From NCBI GenBank assembly GCA_964636985.1, contig CAZWSX010000037.1, positions 1 through 57,215 on the forward strand: a stretch of DNA of 57,215 bases. Reading direction: 5' to 3'. This stretch comes from CAZWSX01 sp964636985. GTDB lineage: Bacteria; Planctomycetota; Planctomycetia; Pirellulales; Pirellulaceae. Of this stretch, positions 41,842-50,561 are shown piece after piece (position 1 is the stretch's first letter; every line of letters starts with the position of its first letter). A program made the translations under genes and the position numbers. Under the pieces are notes generated by a model. The model was not told the DNA's origin. It searched no databases and worked only from the letters and a program-made list of their open reading frames with translations.

Positions 41842-42711
41842 ATGGCCAATAACTACGTCAAGCCGGAACGATTCTCGCTGAAGACTGATCCTGACCTAAA
41901 CGAACGTTGGCTTCAGGACCGGATCGGCGAAGACCCATCGTTGCTCGGACTTGGCGACTTGGTCCTCAAAGATCGTGAACGCGCTCAACCCCGGGCCGGA
42001 CGACTCGACTTGCTCCTGCAGGATGTGGAATCGCACAGGAGGTACGAAGTTGAAATTCAACTCGGAAAGACGGACGAAGCACACATTATCCGCACGATCG
42101 AATATTGGGACATCGAGCGAAAAAGATATCCGCAATACGATCATACGGCCGTGATCGTCGCAGAAGATATAACCAGCCGCTTTCTTAATGTCATAGGGCT
42201 TTTCAACGGTTTCATCCCATTAATTGCCATTCAGCTTTCCGCGGTGCGGGTCAATGACGTGGTGACGCTGGTCTGTACCAAAGTCCTCGACGAATCGCGG
42301 CTCGGGCTCGTCGACGAAGATGAAGAGATACAGGCCGCGACGGACCGCGCGTATTGGGAACAGCGGGCGAGCAAACAGACTGTCGCGATGGCGGACGACA
42401 TGCTCAAAATGATTCGCGAGTTCGATCCCAAACTCGAATTGAAGTACAACAAGTTCTACATCGGTTTAGCAAAAGATGGCCAACCCAACAACTTCGTCAT
42501 TTTCCGGCCCATAAAAGACGTCCTGAAATTCGAAGTAAGGCTTGACCCATCAGAGGAAATGCAGGCGAGGCTCGATGCGTCAGGTCTTGATGTAATGGAC
42601 TACGACTCACATTGGGGTCGATTCCGCATTCGCCTCACTGCGAGCGATATGACGAAACATAAGGAGTTCTTGAGGGAGTTATTGGCGAAGGCGTTTGAAG
42701 AGGCAAAGTAA
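41842..42711 (+). CDS. Putative PD-(D/E)XK nuclease-like protein
   Basis: The protein has 289 residues. Residues 45-110 look like a nuclease core: GRLDLLLQD with Asp56, a turn, then YEVEIQLGKTDEAH with Glu71 and Gln73 in the E-x-Q position, followed by a helix and a beta strand HTAVIVAED. This is the D...(E/D)xK order with Gln in place of Lys, a known variation. The C-terminal half (about 190-289) is a separate alpha/beta region with LKYNKFYIGL and VLKFEVRLD. No restriction-system partner, methyltransferase or integrase is adjacent. Its codon use looks less GC-rich than its neighbours, which may reflect transfer. DNA cleavage is inference. Confidence 0.6.
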   Translation: MANNYVKPERFSLKTDPDLNERWLQDRIGEDPSLLGLGDLVLKDRERAQPRAGRLDLLLQDVESHRRYEVEIQLGKTDEAHIIRTIEYWDIERKRYPQYDHTAVIVAEDITSRFLNVIGLFNGFIPLIAIQLSAVRVNDVVTLVCTKVLDESRLGLVDEDEEIQAATDRAYWEQRASKQTVAMADDMLKMIREFDPKLELKYNKFYIGLAKDGQPNNFVIFRPIKDVLKFEVRLDPSEEMQARLDASGLDVMDYDSHWGRFRIRLTASDMTKHKEFLRELLAKAFEEAK

Positions 42712-42770
42712 TACCTCGTTTTGCGAAGATCGTATCCATGCTGGAGTCGTCGATTCATCGCAAGCAAAGG

Positions 42771-43937
42771 TTATCCTGTCGCCCGCTTGGTCCCAATCCG
42801 CTTCTCCCAGCCTTTTTGGCTGGTGTCGAAGAAGGCACCGGCGTCGTACGGATGTTTGGCGATCGCTTCCAGGTTCAGGTCGATTCCCAAACCAGGGGCG
42901 GTCGGAAACGACAAGTGGCCGTTCGATGGATCAATTGTCGGCGACCACGTCACGAGTTCGCGGGTCCACGGTTCGTTGAAAGCGTCGAAGTGTTCCTGAA
43001 TCAGGAAATTGGGAACGCACGCGGCAAGTTGCAGGCAAACAGCCGTGGCAACCGGGCCGCCGCTTTGGTGTGGGGCGATCCACGCGCCGCAGGCTTCGGC
43101 CATTTGAGCGACGGCGAGCGTGTTGCGAATTCCGCCCAGTGACATCGGCTCGGGCTGCCAGATGCTCACTCCGCCGCCGACTGCCAGTGTAAAGAATCGT
43201 CCAATACGGTCGAACTGCTCGCCCGTCGCGACGCGAATGGAGCAGTTGGCCGCGACTTCGTTCGTAAGGATTTCGCGTTCGGCGGTTGTCGGCTCTTCCC
43301 ACCAATAGAGGTCGAGGTCGGCCAGTCGTCCGGCAATCCGCGCCGATTCGGCGGGCGTGAAGCGGCAGTGGACGTCGATCATGATCTTGAGTTCGGCGCC
43401 GAAGTGCTGACGGATGGCCAGCAGGATGTTTCTCGCTTCTTGCAGTTCCCCTTCGCTGAGAAAATTCTTCGATTGCCCGAAAGGATCGAGCTTGACCGCC
43501 TTAAAGCCCTTGCCGATGGCGACTTCGGCCGCTGCCACGAAGGCCTCAGGCGTCCGCTCGGCCCGATACCAGCCGTTGGCGTAGGCCAAGATGCTGTCGC
43601 GGACTTTTCCGCCCAGCAGTTGGTAGATCGGGACGTTCAGGCTCTTGCCGAGAATGTCCCAGCAGGCAACTTCGACAGCCGCCATCACGAGCCGGTGGAT
43701 GTGACCAGCGTCCTGAATTGTCTCGATGATCTTGCGCGAGATCGCCGTCACCTCGCGCGGGTCACGGCCGATGGCGAAGTGCTTAAGCTCATGAACTGCC
43801 GATTCAGTCGATTTGATGAAGCCGTTGATCGTCGCTTCGCCGACGCCATAGATCCCTTCGTCCGTCACAACGCGGATGAAGAGCCAGTTCTTCCAAACGG
43901 CACTGACGGTGTACGTCTCGATGTCGATTATTTTCAT
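42771..43937 (-). CDS. Mandelate racemase/galactonate dehydratase-type enolase-superfamily enzyme
   Basis: The protein has 388 residues. The N-terminal capping domain (to about 125) is followed by the catalytic barrel. KAVKLD, MIDVHCRF (metal Asp plus His), WWEEPT (metal Glu), VATGEQF (third metal ligand) and IAPHQSGGP (catalytic His) fit the galactonate/gluconate dehydratase branch, where a DxH motif on strand three and a late His act as acid and base. It should dehydrate an aldonic acid to a 2-keto-3-deoxy acid using Mg2+. It lies nine bases downstream of the hydroxyacid dehydrogenase gene on the same strand, so the two probably work in one sugar-acid pathway. Exact substrate not determined. 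Confidence 0.88.
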   Translation of the reverse strand: MKIIDIETYTVSAVWKNWLFIRVVTDEGIYGVGEATINGFIKSTESAVHELKHFAIGRDPREVTAISRKIIETIQDAGHIHRLVMAAVEVACWDILGKSLNVPIYQLLGGKVRDSILAYANGWYRAERTPEAFVAAAEVAIGKGFKAVKLDPFGQSKNFLSEGELQEARNILLAIRQHFGAELKIMIDVHCRFTPAESARIAGRLADLDLYWWEEPTTAEREILTNEVAANCSIRVATGEQFDRIGRFFTLAVGGGVSIWQPEPMSLGGIRNTLAVAQMAEACGAWIAPHQSGGPVATAVCLQLAACVPNFLIQEHFDAFNEPWTRELVTWSPTIDPSNGHLSFPTAPGLGIDLNLEAIAKHPYDAGAFFDTSQKGWEKRIGTKRATG

Positions 43938-43946
43938 GATGTGTCG

Positions 43947-45026
43947 CTAAGACTTGGCGGCGAATCGCGCTAGTTTGCGTTGAAAACCGGGACTGTCGAT
44001 CACGTCTTTGTTGAGGATGTTGTCAGGCAATTCCCCGCGTGATGCCTTGAGCATCCCTTGCGATATCTCGGTCATCGTGAGCCGGCCCGCCCGAAGTGTC
44101 GCGGGGAGCCAATGCGGCGTGAGAATCACGTTGTCGAGCCCGACCAGCGGATCGGTGACCGGCAGGGGCTCGTGTTCAAACACGTCGAGCCCTGCTCCGG
44201 CGAACCAACGCTCTTTCAATGCCCGTACGAGTACCTCCTGCTGGACGATCTCTCCGCGGGCAACGTTGACAAAGTAAGCAGTCGGCTTCATGAGGCGGAG
44301 ATGATGCTCGCCAATCATGCCGTGAGTGGTTTTGTCGAGCCGGTTGTGCAAGCTCACAACGTCGGACTCGCGGAATACTTCTTCGATCGATGAGACGAGC
44401 TCCACCCCCAGCGGCTCGGTTTGTTCCTTCGTCGCTCGCGGTGAATAGGTGATGACGCGCATGTCCCACGGAGCAACAAGCCGCACCAATTCCTTAGCGC
44501 TGGCGCCGAAGCCAACAATGCCGAGCGTTTTGCCCGGCAGGTCGTCGCCGATGTTTTGTGGCTGCAAGTCCCACCGCCCGGTCCGCGCAAGTCTTTCTTG
44601 CTCGGGCAATCTCTTTACTAAGGCGAGCATCAAGAGAAAGGCGGACGAGGCCGTCGAGTGCGTCAGCGTTGTCGGACAATTGAACACGGCGACATCGTTG
44701 GCAGTGCACGCGGCCAAGTCGATTTTGTCGTAACCCGCGCCGGCGCGGCCAATCACCACCAGATTCTCGGCTCCGTTGGCAAATGCTGACGCCGGCACCC
44801 ACGGGCGAAAGATTACGATCCCGTTGGCAGCAGCCACGTGGTGCGGCTCAACTTTCAACGAATAGAGCCGGTCGAAGTAGCCGGTTTCGCCCGGCTGCTG
44901 CGACTGATCGCGGAGGAAGTCGTACTCGATGTTCGAGCCGGCAAACATGTCGGCCCCCAGTACAGGAACCGTTAGCTTCCCATCAATGTCGAGATAATCG
45001 CCGGTATAGAGAACGCGAAATGGCAA
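43947..45026 (-). CDS. D-isomer-specific 2-hydroxyacid dehydrogenase
   Basis: The protein has 359 residues from a TTG start at 45026. AAGGAAG lies six bases before that TTG and the protein homology begins there; no suitable ATG exists and the long open upstream frame is not protein-like. The NAD domain has LGIVGFGASAKELVRL. Catalytic residues are the Arg in NVARGEIVQQE, the Glu in DVFEHEPLPVTDP and the His in LTPHW. Such enzymes reduce or oxidise 2-keto/2-hydroxy acids such as glyoxylate, hydroxypyruvate or phosphoglycerate. The C-terminal TMTEISQGMLKASRGELPDNILN is also usual. It is paired with the enolase-superfamily gene downstream. Confidence 0.87.
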   Translation of the reverse strand: MPFRVLYTGDYLDIDGKLTVPVLGADMFAGSNIEYDFLRDQSQQPGETGYFDRLYSLKVEPHHVAAANGIVIFRPWVPASAFANGAENLVVIGRAGAGYDKIDLAACTANDVAVFNCPTTLTHSTASSAFLLMLALVKRLPEQERLARTGRWDLQPQNIGDDLPGKTLGIVGFGASAKELVRLVAPWDMRVITYSPRATKEQTEPLGVELVSSIEEVFRESDVVSLHNRLDKTTHGMIGEHHLRLMKPTAYFVNVARGEIVQQEVLVRALKERWFAGAGLDVFEHEPLPVTDPLVGLDNVILTPHWLPATLRAGRLTMTEISQGMLKASRGELPDNILNKDVIDSPGFQRKLARFAAKS

Positions 45027-45221
45027 GGCGGTCTTCCTTCGAAAACGCCAAACGGACGGGAGTTGAGCCCGACATAGTATCTGGTTGGACTTGGCGTCGC
45101 AACAAAATCGCTTGTGACGAACTGGCACACACGGCGAAAAAACTTCGGCTAAAATACCCAATCGGTTTCGTCCCGTTGGACGAGTATGACGTCGTTGGCA
45201 AGTGACAGCAGGTTGCGTTTC

Positions 45222-47936
45222 ATGGCTCCCACGCTTTTGTTCGATCCGCTTGGTGTTCGTGACACTTTTGAGACCGGCGACGGCAAGGCGGGCATCTATC
45301 GCCTCGACAAATTGAGCCAACACGGCTACGACGTCTCGAAGCTCCCTTTCTCGATCCGCATTCTTCTCGAGTCCGTGCTCCGCAGCTGCGACGGGTACGA
45401 AGCGACCGTCGACGACGTCAAGGCGCTCGCGACGTGGAACGCTGCTTCGCCTGCCAAGCAAGAGATTCCGTTCAAGCCATCGCGCGTCGTGCTGCAAGAC
45501 TTCACGGGCGTCCCCTGCGTGGTCGACCTGGCCGCGATGCGGGCGGCAATGAAACGCCTCGGTGGCGACCCTAAGAAAATCAACCCGCTGATCCCGGCCG
45601 ACCTGGTGATCGACCACTCCGTCCAAGTCGACGCTTTCGGCAGCGCGCAAGCGCTTGGCCAAAACGTGGCCCTCGAATTCAAACGCAACAAGGAACGCTA
45701 CGAGTTCCTTCGCTGGGGACAAAAAGCCTTCAACAACTTCCGCGTGGTGCCGCCGAACGTCGGCATTGTGCACCAGGTGAACCTCGAGTTTCTGGCCAAA
45801 GGCGTTTTCGTCAGAAGCGATAAGGCCGGGCCAGTCGCATTGCCCGATACCTTAGTCGGCACCGACAGCCACACCACGATGATCAACGGCCTGGGCGTGG
45901 TCGGTTGGGGCGTGGGTGGGATCGAAGCCGAAGCCGTGATGCTCGGCCAACCGCTCTATATGTTGATGCCTGAAGTCGTTGGTTTCGAACTGACGGGCAA
46001 GTTGCCTGCCGGGGCGACGGCGACCGACCTCGTGCTCACCATCACGCAAGCCCTGCGGAAGATCGGCGTGGTCGACAAGTTCGTCGAGTTCTTCGGCGCC
46101 GGCGTCTCGACAATGTCGCTGGCCGACCGCGCGACCATCGCCAACATGGCCCCCGAATATGGGGCCACGATGGGTTTCTTCCCCACCGACGACGAGACGC
46201 TCCGCTACATGCGCCGCACCGGCCGCACCGACAAAGAAGTCGAACTGGTCGAGCGATACTACAAGGAACAGGGGCTGTTCCGTACCGACGGTTCGCCTGT
46301 TGCGACCTACACGACGTTGACGGAGCTCGATCTTTCAACGGTCGAGCCAAGCCTCGCCGGTCCGAAGCGTCCGCAGGACCGGGTGCTTCTGTCGAAGATG
46401 AAGTCGACGTTCGAAACAGCCCTCAAGGCCCCCGTGGCCGAGCGCGGTTTCGGCCTCGACGACGCGGGTCTCAAAAAGACCGGGCATTTCAAGAACAACG
46501 GCCACTCGGCCGATTTGCCGCATGGTTCGGTGGTGATTGCTGCAATCACCAGCTGCACCAACACGAGCAATCCGAGTGTCATGCTGGCGGCCGGAATTCT
46601 GGCTAAGAAGGCGGTTGAAAAAGGCCTCAGCGTTCCCGCGTACGTGAAGACCAGCCTGGCTCCTGGATCGCGCGTGGTCACCGATTACTTGGATAAGGCC
46701 GGGCTCTCGCAATCGCTCGATACGCTTGGTTTCCAAACGGTCGGTTACGGTTGCACAACGTGCATCGGTAACAGTGGTCCGCTGCCACCGCCGGTCGCTG
46801 CGGCCGTTGAAGAAGGCAAGCTCGTCGCCGCTGCTGTGATTAGCGGCAATCGCAACTTCGAAGGTCGCGTTAATCCGCTGGTGAAAGCCAACTTCCTGGC
46901 CAGCCCGCCGCTGGTGGTCGCTTATGCCATTGCGGGAACCGTCGATATCGATCTGGTCACGCAGCCGATCGGGCAAGGCACGTCGGGGCCCGTGTATCTC
47001 AAGGAGATCTGGCCGACCAACGAAGAGGTCCAACAAGCCGTCGATCAGAACATCACGCCTCAAATGTTCACCACGCAGTACGGCAGCGCGCTCGAATCCA
47101 ATCAGGAATGGAATGCCATCGCCGTGCCCGAGGGCGATTTGTACACCTGGGACGAGGAAAGCACGTATATCCAGGAACCGCCGTTCCTGGTCGACCTGAC
47201 GTCCGAGCCAAGCCCGATCCGTTCAATCAGTAATGCCCGCTGCCTGGCAGTGTTGGGTGACTCGGTCACGACCGACCATATTTCGCCCGCGGGCGACATC
47301 GCCAAGTCGAGCCCCGCCGGCAAGTACCTGGTTGCTCATGGTGTCCAACCGGCCGATTTCAATAGCTACGGCGCTCGCCGCGGGAACGACCGCGTGATGG
47401 TCCGCGGGACCTTCGCCAACATTCGGATTCGCAATCAAATGCTGGCCGGCGTTGAGGGTGGTATGTCGAAGCACTATCCCTCAGGCGACCAGGGGCCGAT
47501 TTACGACATCGCCATGAAATACAAGTCGGAAGGGGTCCCCACCGTGATCCTCGCTGGCGCGGAATACGGCACAGGCAGCAGCCGCGACTGGGCCGCCAAG
47601 GGAACCTATTTACTGGGCGTCCGAGCCGTGATCGCCACCAGCTACGAACGGATCCACCGCAGCAACCTGGTGAACATGGGCGTGCTGCCGCTGCAATTCA
47701 CAGCTGGTGCCACGCACAAGTCGCTTGGGCTCACTGGCGAGGAAACGTTTACGCTTCGCGGCGTCGACGACAAGCTGCAACCGCGCAGCAAGGTGACGGT
47801 CGAAGCCACCAAGCCCGACGGCTCGGTTATCCGTTTCGAAGCCCATGTGCGGATCGATACGCCCGTCGAGCTCGACTACTACCGCAATGGCGGCATCTTG
47901 CACACAGTGACGCGCAAGCTGGCGAAAGGAACGTAG
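45222..47936 (+). CDS. acnA: Aconitate hydratase A
   Basis: The protein has 904 residues from ATG 45222 (an in-frame ATG at 45186 would add 12). It isomerises citrate to isocitrate in the TCA cycle with a [4Fe-4S] cluster. Visible signatures: VGTDSHTTMINGLGVVGWGVGGIEAEA, the cluster cysteine in AITSCTNTSNPS, and the pair in GYGCTTCIGNSGPL. The swivel domain follows with VLGDSVTTDHISPAG, AGAEYGTGSSRDWAAKG and SYERIHRSNLVNMGVLPLQF. The length and order match the AcnA/IRP1 type, not AcnB. It is a single gene, with a hairpin region and the convergent parA gene downstream. Confidence 0.95.
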   Translation: MAPTLLFDPLGVRDTFETGDGKAGIYRLDKLSQHGYDVSKLPFSIRILLESVLRSCDGYEATVDDVKALATWNAASPAKQEIPFKPSRVVLQDFTGVPCVVDLAAMRAAMKRLGGDPKKINPLIPADLVIDHSVQVDAFGSAQALGQNVALEFKRNKERYEFLRWGQKAFNNFRVVPPNVGIVHQVNLEFLAKGVFVRSDKAGPVALPDTLVGTDSHTTMINGLGVVGWGVGGIEAEAVMLGQPLYMLMPEVVGFELTGKLPAGATATDLVLTITQALRKIGVVDKFVEFFGAGVSTMSLADRATIANMAPEYGATMGFFPTDDETLRYMRRTGRTDKEVELVERYYKEQGLFRTDGSPVATYTTLTELDLSTVEPSLAGPKRPQDRVLLSKMKSTFETALKAPVAERGFGLDDAGLKKTGHFKNNGHSADLPHGSVVIAAITSCTNTSNPSVMLAAGILAKKAVEKGLSVPAYVKTSLAPGSRVVTDYLDKAGLSQSLDTLGFQTVGYGCTTCIGNSGPLPPPVAAAVEEGKLVAAAVISGNRNFEGRVNPLVKANFLASPPLVVAYAIAGTVDIDLVTQPIGQGTSGPVYLKEIWPTNEEVQQAVDQNITPQMFTTQYGSALESNQEWNAIAVPEGDLYTWDEESTYIQEPPFLVDLTSEPSPIRSISNARCLAVLGDSVTTDHISPAGDIAKSSPAGKYLVAHGVQPADFNSYGARRGNDRVMVRGTFANIRIRNQMLAGVEGGMSKHYPSGDQGPIYDIAMKYKSEGVPTVILAGAEYGTGSSRDWAAKGTYLLGVRAVIATSYERIHRSNLVNMGVLPLQFTAGATHKSLGLTGEETFTLRGVDDKLQPRSKVTVEATKPDGSVIRFEAHVRIDTPVELDYYRNGGILHTVTRKLAKGT

Positions 47937-47964
47937 AGCCGGTTGGGTTCGAACTCGCGAAAAA

Positions 47965-47989
47965 GGTGGCGTCGTGCGTTGACGCCGCC
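47965..47989 (-). terminator. Rho-independent terminator of parA
   Basis: On the minus strand GGCGGCGTC and GACGCCACC form a 9-bp stem (one G-T pair) with a seven-base loop, followed by TTTTT at 47964-47960 or so. It lies 38 bases after the parA stop. On the plus strand the same hairpin follows acnA but without a T-tract. Confidence 0.8.
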
Positions 47990-47993
47990 TCAA

Positions 47994-48023
47994 CCTAGTG
48001 CGACTCAGGAGAGTCGCACCACT
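47994..48023. repeat. Dispersed hairpin repeat family A, copy 2
   Basis: Arms GTGCGACTC (47998-48006) and GAGTCGCAC (48011-48019) enclose an AGGA loop. Including flanks CCTA and CACT, 29 of 30 bases equal the reverse complement of 14527-14556. It sits between the convergent stops of acnA and parA, next to the parA terminator. Confidence 0.8.
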
Positions 48024-48026
48024 TCT

Positions 48027-48848
48027 CTAGGCGACGGCCAAGTCGGTGGTCGCCATCTCGACGCCCATCGCCAACACTTCCTTGGCGAGCGCGCGGTAGT
48101 CTTCCGCGCCGTTCGATGCGCCGCTGTAGCGGAAAATCGATTGACCAAAGCTGGGCGCTTCGGCCAGCCGGATGTTGCGACGAATCTTCGTTTTGAAGTA
48201 CTGCGCCTCGGCCCAAACACTGTCGGCCGAGCGGTGTTGCGCGAAGTAGTCGGCAACGTCGGTGCTTACTTCGGCGGCCAAGCGAGTCCCCGAGTCGTAC
48301 ATGCACATCAACACGCCCGTCAGCTTGAGCTGACGGTTCAGCCGGCGGCTGACAATGTCGAGCGTGCGCAAGAGCTTGCTCAAGCCGTGCAGCGCCAAGA
48401 AGTGCGACTGGAGCGGCAGGAAGACTTCGCGGACCATGGTCAACGCGTTGATCGTCAGCACGCCCAGCGACGGCGGGCAATCGACGATGAGGTAATCGAA
48501 TTCGGCCTCATCCTGAGCGAGCTTGTCGCGCAAAATGACTTCGCGCCCCACTTCGCCGGCGAGTTCGACTTCGGCAGCGGCCAAATCGAGATGCGCGGGG
48601 CAAACCCACAGGCGGTCTTCCACCTGGCGGCGCACGTCGGCGAGCGAGGCATCTCCCACCAATACGTCATACGTGGAGGCTTCGCCTTCGGCGGTTTGAA
48701 TGCCCAGGTGCAGCGACGCATGGGCTTGAGGATCGAGGTCGATCAGGCACACGCGCTGGCCGTTCTCGGCGAGTGCGGCGCTCAAGTTCACGGCGGTCGT
48801 CGTTTTTCCGACGCCACCCTTTTGATTCAAGACGGCGATCGATCTCAT
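48027..48848 (-). CDS. ParA/Soj-family ATPase, without adjacent parB
   Basis: The protein has 273 residues. KGGVGKTT is the deviant Walker A with its signature lysine, VCLIDLDPQAH the second motif, and YLIVDCPPSLGVLTINAL the Walker B region. The C-terminal part (KTKIRRNIRLAEAPSFGQSIF) is typical of Soj-type ParA. These dimers move DNA or protein cargo over the nucleoid. No parB and no parS-like palindrome lie next to it, unlike the usual arrangement, so it may work with a distant parB or position another cargo. GGAG precedes the ATG. A strong terminator follows. Confidence 0.92.
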   Translation of the reverse strand: MRSIAVLNQKGGVGKTTTAVNLSAALAENGQRVCLIDLDPQAHASLHLGIQTAEGEASTYDVLVGDASLADVRRQVEDRLWVCPAHLDLAAAEVELAGEVGREVILRDKLAQDEAEFDYLIVDCPPSLGVLTINALTMVREVFLPLQSHFLALHGLSKLLRTLDIVSRRLNRQLKLTGVLMCMYDSGTRLAAEVSTDVADYFAQHRSADSVWAEAQYFKTKIRRNIRLAEAPSFGQSIFRYSGASNGAEDYRALAKEVLAMGVEMATTDLAVA

Positions 48849-48973
48849 GAGCGGGAACTCCGTTTCCCATGGTCCTTATTCGGTGCGGGGCAGATTATAG
48901 CCATGGCGCACGAAAGATTACCAGACGAGTCGAGCCAGCCCCGCTAGCTCGCTTTTTTGTCGGAAACGGCCGA

Positions 48974-49447
48974 CTAGAGAACTCGCCCGATTTCGTGCTT
49001 GCTTTCGCTGAAAGCACGCCGGATGTGATCGATCCGCGGCATTTTGCCCGACGGCCAAACAATCGAAACGACGTCGAAGCGGTAATCGCACTCCAGCAAC
49101 TCGTGCTTGCGCAAGTATCGCTTGGCAGCGCGAATCAGCCGCTGCTGCTTAGCCGCATTCACCGCCTCGGCCGGTTGTTTGAACGAATCGCTTGACAGCG
49201 TTTTGACCTCCACGAACACGATCGTCCGGCCGTCGACCGCAACCAAATCGAGTTCGCCGAGCCGATCGCGCTCGTTACGGGCGACAATCTTATAGCCAAG
49301 CCGCGTTAAGAATCGCTCGGCTTCCCGTTCACCGCAAGCGCCCAGCGTTTGGGCCCGGCGTCGGCGTTTTTGCCAGTCCGACCAAGGGCGAAACAGCGAC
49401 AGCCAAAATCGGCGGAGACTTCGTCCTAGTGACCGCCGATGGCTCAT
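48974..49447 (-). CDS. yraN: YraN/UPF0102-family endonuclease-like protein
   Basis: The protein has 157 residues from ATG 49447; the open frame extends upstream to 49738 but is antisense to another gene. The UPF0102 core is clear: GACGEREAERFLTRLGYKIVARNERDRLGELDLVAVDGRTIVFVEVKTL, which carries the D-(x)n-ExK metal site of the PD-(D/E)XK fold. It is followed by the KQQRLIRAAKRYL helix. The family is widespread and linked to DNA processing, but its reaction is poorly defined. The basic N-terminal 30 residues are longer than usual. Confidence 0.9.
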   Translation of the reverse strand: MSHRRSLGRSLRRFWLSLFRPWSDWQKRRRRAQTLGACGEREAERFLTRLGYKIVARNERDRLGELDLVAVDGRTIVFVEVKTLSSDSFKQPAEAVNAAKQQRLIRAAKRYLRKHELLECDYRFDVVSIVWPSGKMPRIDHIRRAFSESKHEIGRVL

Positions 49448-49478
49448 GGCCGCCCGCTTCCCAGCAACTCTGGCCTGT

Positions 49479-50381
49479 TTAGAACTCGCGAGAGCCTTTC
49501 GACACAGCCGAAGTCGGCTCCGTTGCGGGTGGCGGATCGGCAAGCGTCGGTTCACCTGGAGTTGGGGGGACGATTGGCGGCGGCAGCGATTCGGTATCTG
49601 CCGGCGCCGAAACAGGCTCTTCGCTCGCCACGCGAACGAGTTTCCAACCCAGTCCGGCCGCGTGCGAAAACTCGTAGTCGCCTCGTTCGAGCGCCAGCGT
49701 TGGCTCGGCTGGATTCTTTTGGAAGCTATCCATCGCAACCTTCCACTGCGAATCGGCCGAGAAATAGGTCGACTCGCCTGGCTTGATCGTGAACGGGAAC
49801 GTGTTCACCTTGAACGAAACGCTCTGCGTCTTGGAGGTATTCGTAAGGCGGATCGTTTTCGGCGCTGCCTGCTTGCGTGTCACAACGCTTCGGCCCCGAT
49901 TTCTTAAGATCGACGTCGAGTCGGCGGGTGGAGCGATGTCGCTCGATTCAGGTGTCGCAGGCGAGGTCGGAGCAACGCCATCGCTCGGTTGGCCTTCGAC
50001 GGCATCAGACGGGACTTCGATCGAATCGTCTGGTTGGAAGCGGAACTCCGGCGTGGCGATATCGCCGACATAGCCAGGAGTGTTCACCTGGACGCGGCCA
50101 GGGGTGATGTCGATGGCCGTGTACGGCGCGCGAATCGAAATGTTGCCCGGCGGGTAAGGAATCGGACCGTAGACATAGGGGACTGCCGGAACCGGAACGT
50201 ACGCCGGAGCGACAACCACAGGGCCCGGAACGAACGGCGGGGGTGGTGGAAGCGGCAGCACAGGACCACGCACGATCACGCGAGTGCGAATACCGAATTG
50301 AGCGTGGGCATTCTCCGCACCCCACATCAATCCTGCAAACGCGCCAATTGCCACAACCCAATGTCCGATACCGTAACGCAT
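49479..50381 (-). CDS. Exported Pro-rich protein of unknown function
   Basis: The protein has 300 residues. ATG 50381 is preceded by GGAG and followed by a signal peptide (HWVVAIGAFAGLMWGAENAHAQ). The next 80 residues are Pro/Val/Tyr-rich (LPLPPPPPFVPGPVVVAPAYVPVPAVPYVYGP). A linker rich in Pro/Ser/Asp follows, then a globular domain at about 185-265 (KTIRLTNTSKTQSVSFKVNTFPFTIKPGE...). The end is a second Pro-rich tail. It is probably a cell-surface or periplasmic structural protein. I know no family for the globular part. Confidence 0.75.
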   Translation of the reverse strand: MRYGIGHWVVAIGAFAGLMWGAENAHAQFGIRTRVIVRGPVLPLPPPPPFVPGPVVVAPAYVPVPAVPYVYGPIPYPPGNISIRAPYTAIDITPGRVQVNTPGYVGDIATPEFRFQPDDSIEVPSDAVEGQPSDGVAPTSPATPESSDIAPPADSTSILRNRGRSVVTRKQAAPKTIRLTNTSKTQSVSFKVNTFPFTIKPGESTYFSADSQWKVAMDSFQKNPAEPTLALERGDYEFSHAAGLGWKLVRVASEEPVSAPADTESLPPPIVPPTPGEPTLADPPPATEPTSAVSKGSREF

Positions 50382-50561
50382 GTTCTTCTCCAAGTCCGTT
50401 CGCCGGTGGTGTCCTTCGCCGCGAAGATTTCGCGGAGTCGTCGCCACCTCAACTGCTTCGATCGCGAACTCCCTTGAGTTTATTCCAAACCAGGACCCGC
50501 AACCATTTCCTGGCGAGGCTTGCGAAACGACGCACAAATTGCGAATCCTCGGAAAGTCCCG

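Noticed and set aside
45027..45773. N-terminal extension of the 2-hydroxyacid dehydrogenase
   Set aside because: The extra codons overlap the start of aconitase on the other strand, lack homology and lie before a strong ribosome site at the TTG start.
48955..48980. Terminator hairpin after yraN (GTCGG/CCGAC with a T-run)
   Set aside because: The stem is only five pairs and the T-run lies on the wrong side for the minus-strand gene.
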